This document shows positions 47,252-49,925 of a stretch of DNA of 49,925 nt, one piece after another; positions within the stretch are counted from its first letter, which is position 1; each line of letters opens with the position of its first letter. Below the pieces are notes generated by a model, which saw only the letters and a list, made by a program, of their open reading frames with translations, made no database searches and was not told the DNA's origin. The translations under genes were made by a program, and so were the position numbers. Origin of the DNA: CAZEMR01 sp964513465 (lineage in GTDB: Bacteria > Bacteroidota > Ignavibacteria > Kapaibacteriales > UBA2268); NCBI GenBank assembly GCA_964513465.1, contig CAZEMR010000017.1, positions 1-49,925 on the forward strand, in the 5' to 3' direction.

Positions 47252-47345
47252 GCCAGGTCCCGTGCGACCAAGCCTTGCCCAATCCCGTCAGGTCCGGAAG
47301 GAAGCAGCGGTCAGCTTGAGTTTGGTGCGCCACGGTAAGCCTGGC
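47252..47345 (+). ncRNA. ffs: Signal recognition particle RNA (4.5S type)
   Basis: About 94 nt. The Ffh-binding domain is exact: GTCAGGTCCGGAAGGAAGCAGC at 47287-47308, including the GGAA tetraloop and the symmetric and asymmetric internal loops. The ends pair (GCCAGG with CCTGGC). A T-run (47346-47352) directly after the closing stem completes an intrinsic terminator. This is the short bacterial SRP RNA without an Alu domain. It forms the SRP with Ffh for membrane protein targeting. Confidence 0.95.
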
Positions 47346-47486
47346 TTTTTTTATTTATATGTGACTAATCCCACGAATTAGCCTTCCTTTACGTCAATAT
47401 AATGATAAGTGTTTAACATTTCATTCCCGGTATTTTCAGCCTAATTGTTTATGAAAAATAAAGTGGGAGAAATATGGTAATAAGCT

Positions 47487-49139
47487 ATGAAAAAAGAAAT
47501 TTTAATTAACTCCACTATGAACGAAGTCCGGGTGGCCATCACCGAGGACGGCAAGCTCGCAGAGTTTTTTATCGAGCTGCCGGACAAGGAGCGATACATC
47601 GGAAATATTTATCTTGGCAAGGTAAACAAGGTGGTGCAGGGCCTGAATGCCGCATTTATCAATGTGGGCCTGTCGCACGATGCCTTCCTGCATTTTTCCG
47701 ATGTGGATGAGTCGCTCGAGAAATCGGTCATTATGGAGGACGAGGAAGACGAAGATGCCGAATTCATTCATGATTTCAATCTCGATGCTTCCTTCGAAAA
47801 ACCCGCCTCAACTCCGGCAAAGCCTGATTCCACCGCAGTCGCACTTCGTAAATCGGATTTTACCGCCGAAAACAAAGGCAAACTTGCAACTTTTCGTACC
47901 AAGCGCAGCGGTCAGATTCATATCAATCTGAAGCCTAAGCAGGACGTCATAGTCCAGGTCGTTCGCGAGGCCTACCACAACAAGGGAGTCAAGGTAACCA
48001 CCAAGGTGGCGGTGCCGGGGCAGTACCTTGTGCTGCTTCCGTTCGATACGATGCTCGGGGTATCCCGCAAAATAGCATCGTTTCAGGAGCGCAGACGGCT
48101 TCGCCAGATCAAGAAAAGCATTCCGCCAAGAAATTACGGATGCATCATCCGCACTGCGGCCAAGGGTAAATCCGAGGAGGATCTGCGCCGCGACTGGGAG
48201 AATCTGGTAGTCAAATGGGAGGACATCAAGCGCAAATTAAAACGCTCGAAGCCGCCGGAGCTGCTGTATCAGGATATCGAGCTGGCCACCAGCGTGATCC
48301 GCGATCTGTTTACGCCTCAGGTACAGAAAGTGGTAATCGATTCAAAAAAATTATATAAAGAAATCATTTCCTATCTGAAGGAAAACCGTCCGAACCTTGT
48401 GGGTAAAGTCGAGCATTACAATGGCTCCAAGTCGATATTCGAGCATTTCGGCATCGAAGACAAAATGGAGGAGATGTATCACCGCAAGGTAAACCTGCCC
48501 GGCGGCGGATCGATAGTAATCGAACCCACCGAGGCAATGACGGTGATCGACGTCAACTCCGGGCGCTCGGCCGAAAAAGACCAGGAGAAAAATGCGGTGA
48601 AGACAAATATGGAGGCCGCCCGCGAGATTTCTCGCCAGCTGAGGCTGCGCGACATCGGCGGGATGATAATCGTCGATTATATAGATATGCAGCACGAGTC
48701 GAACAAGAAGAAGCTCTTCGCGGAAATGAAGAAGGCGATGTCGCCGGATCGCGCAAAATACGTCCTCTATCCCCTTTCGCAGCTGGGACTTATGCAGATA
48801 ACGCGCCAGAGGATCAATCAGAATATCGAAGAAAAGCTGCGCGAGAACTGCCCGATGTGCAATGGCACCGGCAAGGTTATTTCCAAAATTTATCTGCTCA
48901 ACGTAATCGAGCGCTGGCTTAAGAACTTCCGGGCCGGATCGAGGGAATTCCGCCTGAAGCTGATAGTGCATCCGCATATGGCGCAATATCTGACCGAGGG
49001 CCCGATTTCGAGAATTTCGCGATTGATGATTAAATATTTCATCAAAATAAAAATCGAACAGGACGAACACTTAAGGATAGATGATTTTCGTTTTCATTCC
49101 GTCAGGCATCGTAAAGATATTACAAACGAATATTTGTAA
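47487..49139 (+). CDS. rng: Ribonuclease G/E family endoribonuclease
   Basis: Endoribonuclease of the RNase E/G family that trims rRNA and starts mRNA decay. The S1 RNA-binding domain is at 36-190; it is split by an acidic, low-complexity insert of about 60 residues (74-140, beginning with MEDEEDEDAE), absent from E. coli RNase G. A 5'-sensor/RNase H-like region follows. The catalytic metal ligands are D355 (TVIDVNSG) and D397 (IIVDYIDM), and the zinc-link is CPMC (455-458). 550 aa against 489 in E. coli RNase G, explained mostly by the insert; there is no RNase E-type C-terminal scaffold. It lies 12 bases before dxr on the same strand. Confidence 0.93.
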   Translation: MKKEILINSTMNEVRVAITEDGKLAEFFIELPDKERYIGNIYLGKVNKVVQGLNAAFINVGLSHDAFLHFSDVDESLEKSVIMEDEEDEDAEFIHDFNLDASFEKPASTPAKPDSTAVALRKSDFTAENKGKLATFRTKRSGQIHINLKPKQDVIVQVVREAYHNKGVKVTTKVAVPGQYLVLLPFDTMLGVSRKIASFQERRRLRQIKKSIPPRNYGCIIRTAAKGKSEEDLRRDWENLVVKWEDIKRKLKRSKPPELLYQDIELATSVIRDLFTPQVQKVVIDSKKLYKEIISYLKENRPNLVGKVEHYNGSKSIFEHFGIEDKMEEMYHRKVNLPGGGSIVIEPTEAMTVIDVNSGRSAEKDQEKNAVKTNMEAAREISRQLRLRDIGGMIIVDYIDMQHESNKKKLFAEMKKAMSPDRAKYVLYPLSQLGLMQITRQRINQNIEEKLRENCPMCNGTGKVISKIYLLNVIERWLKNFRAGSREFRLKLIVHPHMAQYLTEGPISRISRLMIKYFIKIKIEQDEHLRIDDFRFHSVRHRKDITNEYL

Positions 49140-49151
49140 AAATTTCGAATT

Positions 49152-49925
49152 ATGGACAAACAAAAGCGCACAATTTCCATACTTGGAGCAACTGGTTCGA
49201 TCGGGCGGCAGACGCTCGAAGTGCTCGACGCACTGGACATCGATTTCGAAATCGGCTATCTGACGGTCAACCACAAAATCCGCGAGCTGGCCGAAATCGT
49301 AGAAAAATATAAGCCACGCGGGGTGGTAATTAATTCCGAAGAAAAATGCGAGGAATTCCGCAGTCAATATAATTTTAAGGGGCGGATTCTCTGCGGTCAG
49401 GACGGACTGATCGAGGCCGCTTCCGATCCCGCCAACGACATCGTGCTTTCGGCGCTGGTCGGGTTCTCGGGGGTGATTCCGACGCTCGCGGCCATCGAAA
49501 ACGGCATAACGGTCGCGCTGGCCAACAAGGAAACCCTCGTAAGCGCAGGCAGCGTGATTATGAACGCCGCCCGCACCCGCGGGGTCGATATAATCGCAGT
49601 GGACAGCGAGCACAGCGCGATTTTGCAGTGCCTCGTCGGCGAGCGTATCGAAGAGGTCGAAAAAATTCTTCTGACCGCATCCGGCGGTCCATTCCGCACT
49701 ACCCCGCGCGATGATTTTGACGGGCTGACCGTCCATCAGGCGCTCGACCACCCCAACTGGTCGATGGGCAGCAAAATTACAATCGATTCGGCGACAATGA
49801 TGAACAAGGGCTTCGAGGTAATCGAGGCCTATTGGCTGTTCGGGCTTGGTGCCGGCCAGATAGATATCCTCGTCCAACCGCAGAGCATTGTGCATTCGAT
49901 GGTCGAATTTGTGGAAGGCCCGGTC
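49152..49925 (+). CDS. dxr: 1-deoxy-D-xylulose 5-phosphate reductoisomerase (3' end outside window)
   Basis: Second enzyme of the MEP pathway to isoprenoids; it converts DXP to MEP with NADPH. The first 258 codons are in the window and the frame is open at the right edge. The N-terminal NADPH loop ILGATGSIGRQTLEVL, then VLSALVGFSGVIPTLAAIENG, VALANKETLVSAG, the metal-site AVDSEHSAILQCL (Asp and Glu), ILLTASGGPFR, HPNWSMGSKITIDSATMMNKG and EAYWLFG are all characteristic. MEP-pathway isoprenoids would provide the polyprenyl carrier used by the glycan cluster at 13-21 kb. Confidence 0.96.
   Translation, partial: MDKQKRTISILGATGSIGRQTLEVLDALDIDFEIGYLTVNHKIRELAEIVEKYKPRGVVINSEEKCEEFRSQYNFKGRILCGQDGLIEAASDPANDIVLSALVGFSGVIPTLAAIENGITVALANKETLVSAGSVIMNAARTRGVDIIAVDSEHSAILQCLVGERIEEVEKILLTASGGPFRTTPRDDFDGLTVHQALDHPNWSMGSKITIDSATMMNKGFEVIEAYWLFGLGAGQIDILVQPQSIVHSMVEFVEGPV

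Overview
This 49.9 kb window is chromosomal DNA from a Gram-negative member of the Bacteroidota/FCB superphylum. Four things show this: lipid A genes (lpxB, lpxK); a secreted protein with a type IX secretion (T9SS) C-terminal sorting domain plus a PorD-like DUF4835 protein; several promoters of the Bacteroidota form (TTG, 19-21 bases, TAnnTTTG); and a tRNA gene without encoded CCA. The GH57 branching enzyme, DUF3467, a DUF6588-like protein and moderate GC content fit a deep lineage such as Kapabacteria or Ignavibacteria better than classical Bacteroidia. That finer placement is inference. Most of the window is housekeeping; there is no phage, insertion sequence or CRISPR array.

Layout, left half. 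A 5'-truncated xerD is convergent with an ABC-F ATPase. Then come a SAM hydrolase, an orphan soluble PAS histidine kinase, RtcB and a small lipoprotein. At 7154-9235 lies an isolated, unusual three-part gene: an N-terminal helical region, a TIR-like domain, and a fold-type II PLP enzyme (threonine synthase/TrpB-like). An outer-membrane protein and an RlpA-like protein follow, then a TPR protein with a DUF3467 protein, closed by a terminator.

The 13.4-21.3 kb block is one co-directional cell-surface glycan cluster: GH57 branching enzyme, Wzx-like flippase, UDP-galactopyranose mutase, a HAD-UbiA fusion, a DprE1-like oxidase and a DprE2-like reductase. The last three match the mycobacterial route from PRPP and polyprenyl phosphate to polyprenyl-phospho-arabinofuranose. 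The locus may therefore supply both Galf and Araf donors. It ends in a UUCG-loop terminator followed by three short palindromic elements.

Right half. The genes are an L,D-transpeptidase; an HNH-like zinc-finger protein with four exact-length 77-residue repeats; the conserved tilS-hpt-ftsH operon, whose TilS carries a long basic disordered N-terminal tail; a large T9SS-exported BNR protein; rluA-folD; two envelope proteins; dnaE; lpxB-DUF374-lpxK with a GATase-like lipoprotein and a degenerate LytM-like protein; a helix-hairpin-helix outer-membrane protein; a flavodoxin-like reductase; a PorD-like protein; tRNA-Arg(UCU) and SRP RNA from back-to-back promoters; RNase G; and the start of dxr.

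The best candidates for something new are the TIR-PLP fusion, the HNH/77-residue-repeat protein, and the combined Galf/Araf donor cluster in a T9SS bacterium.
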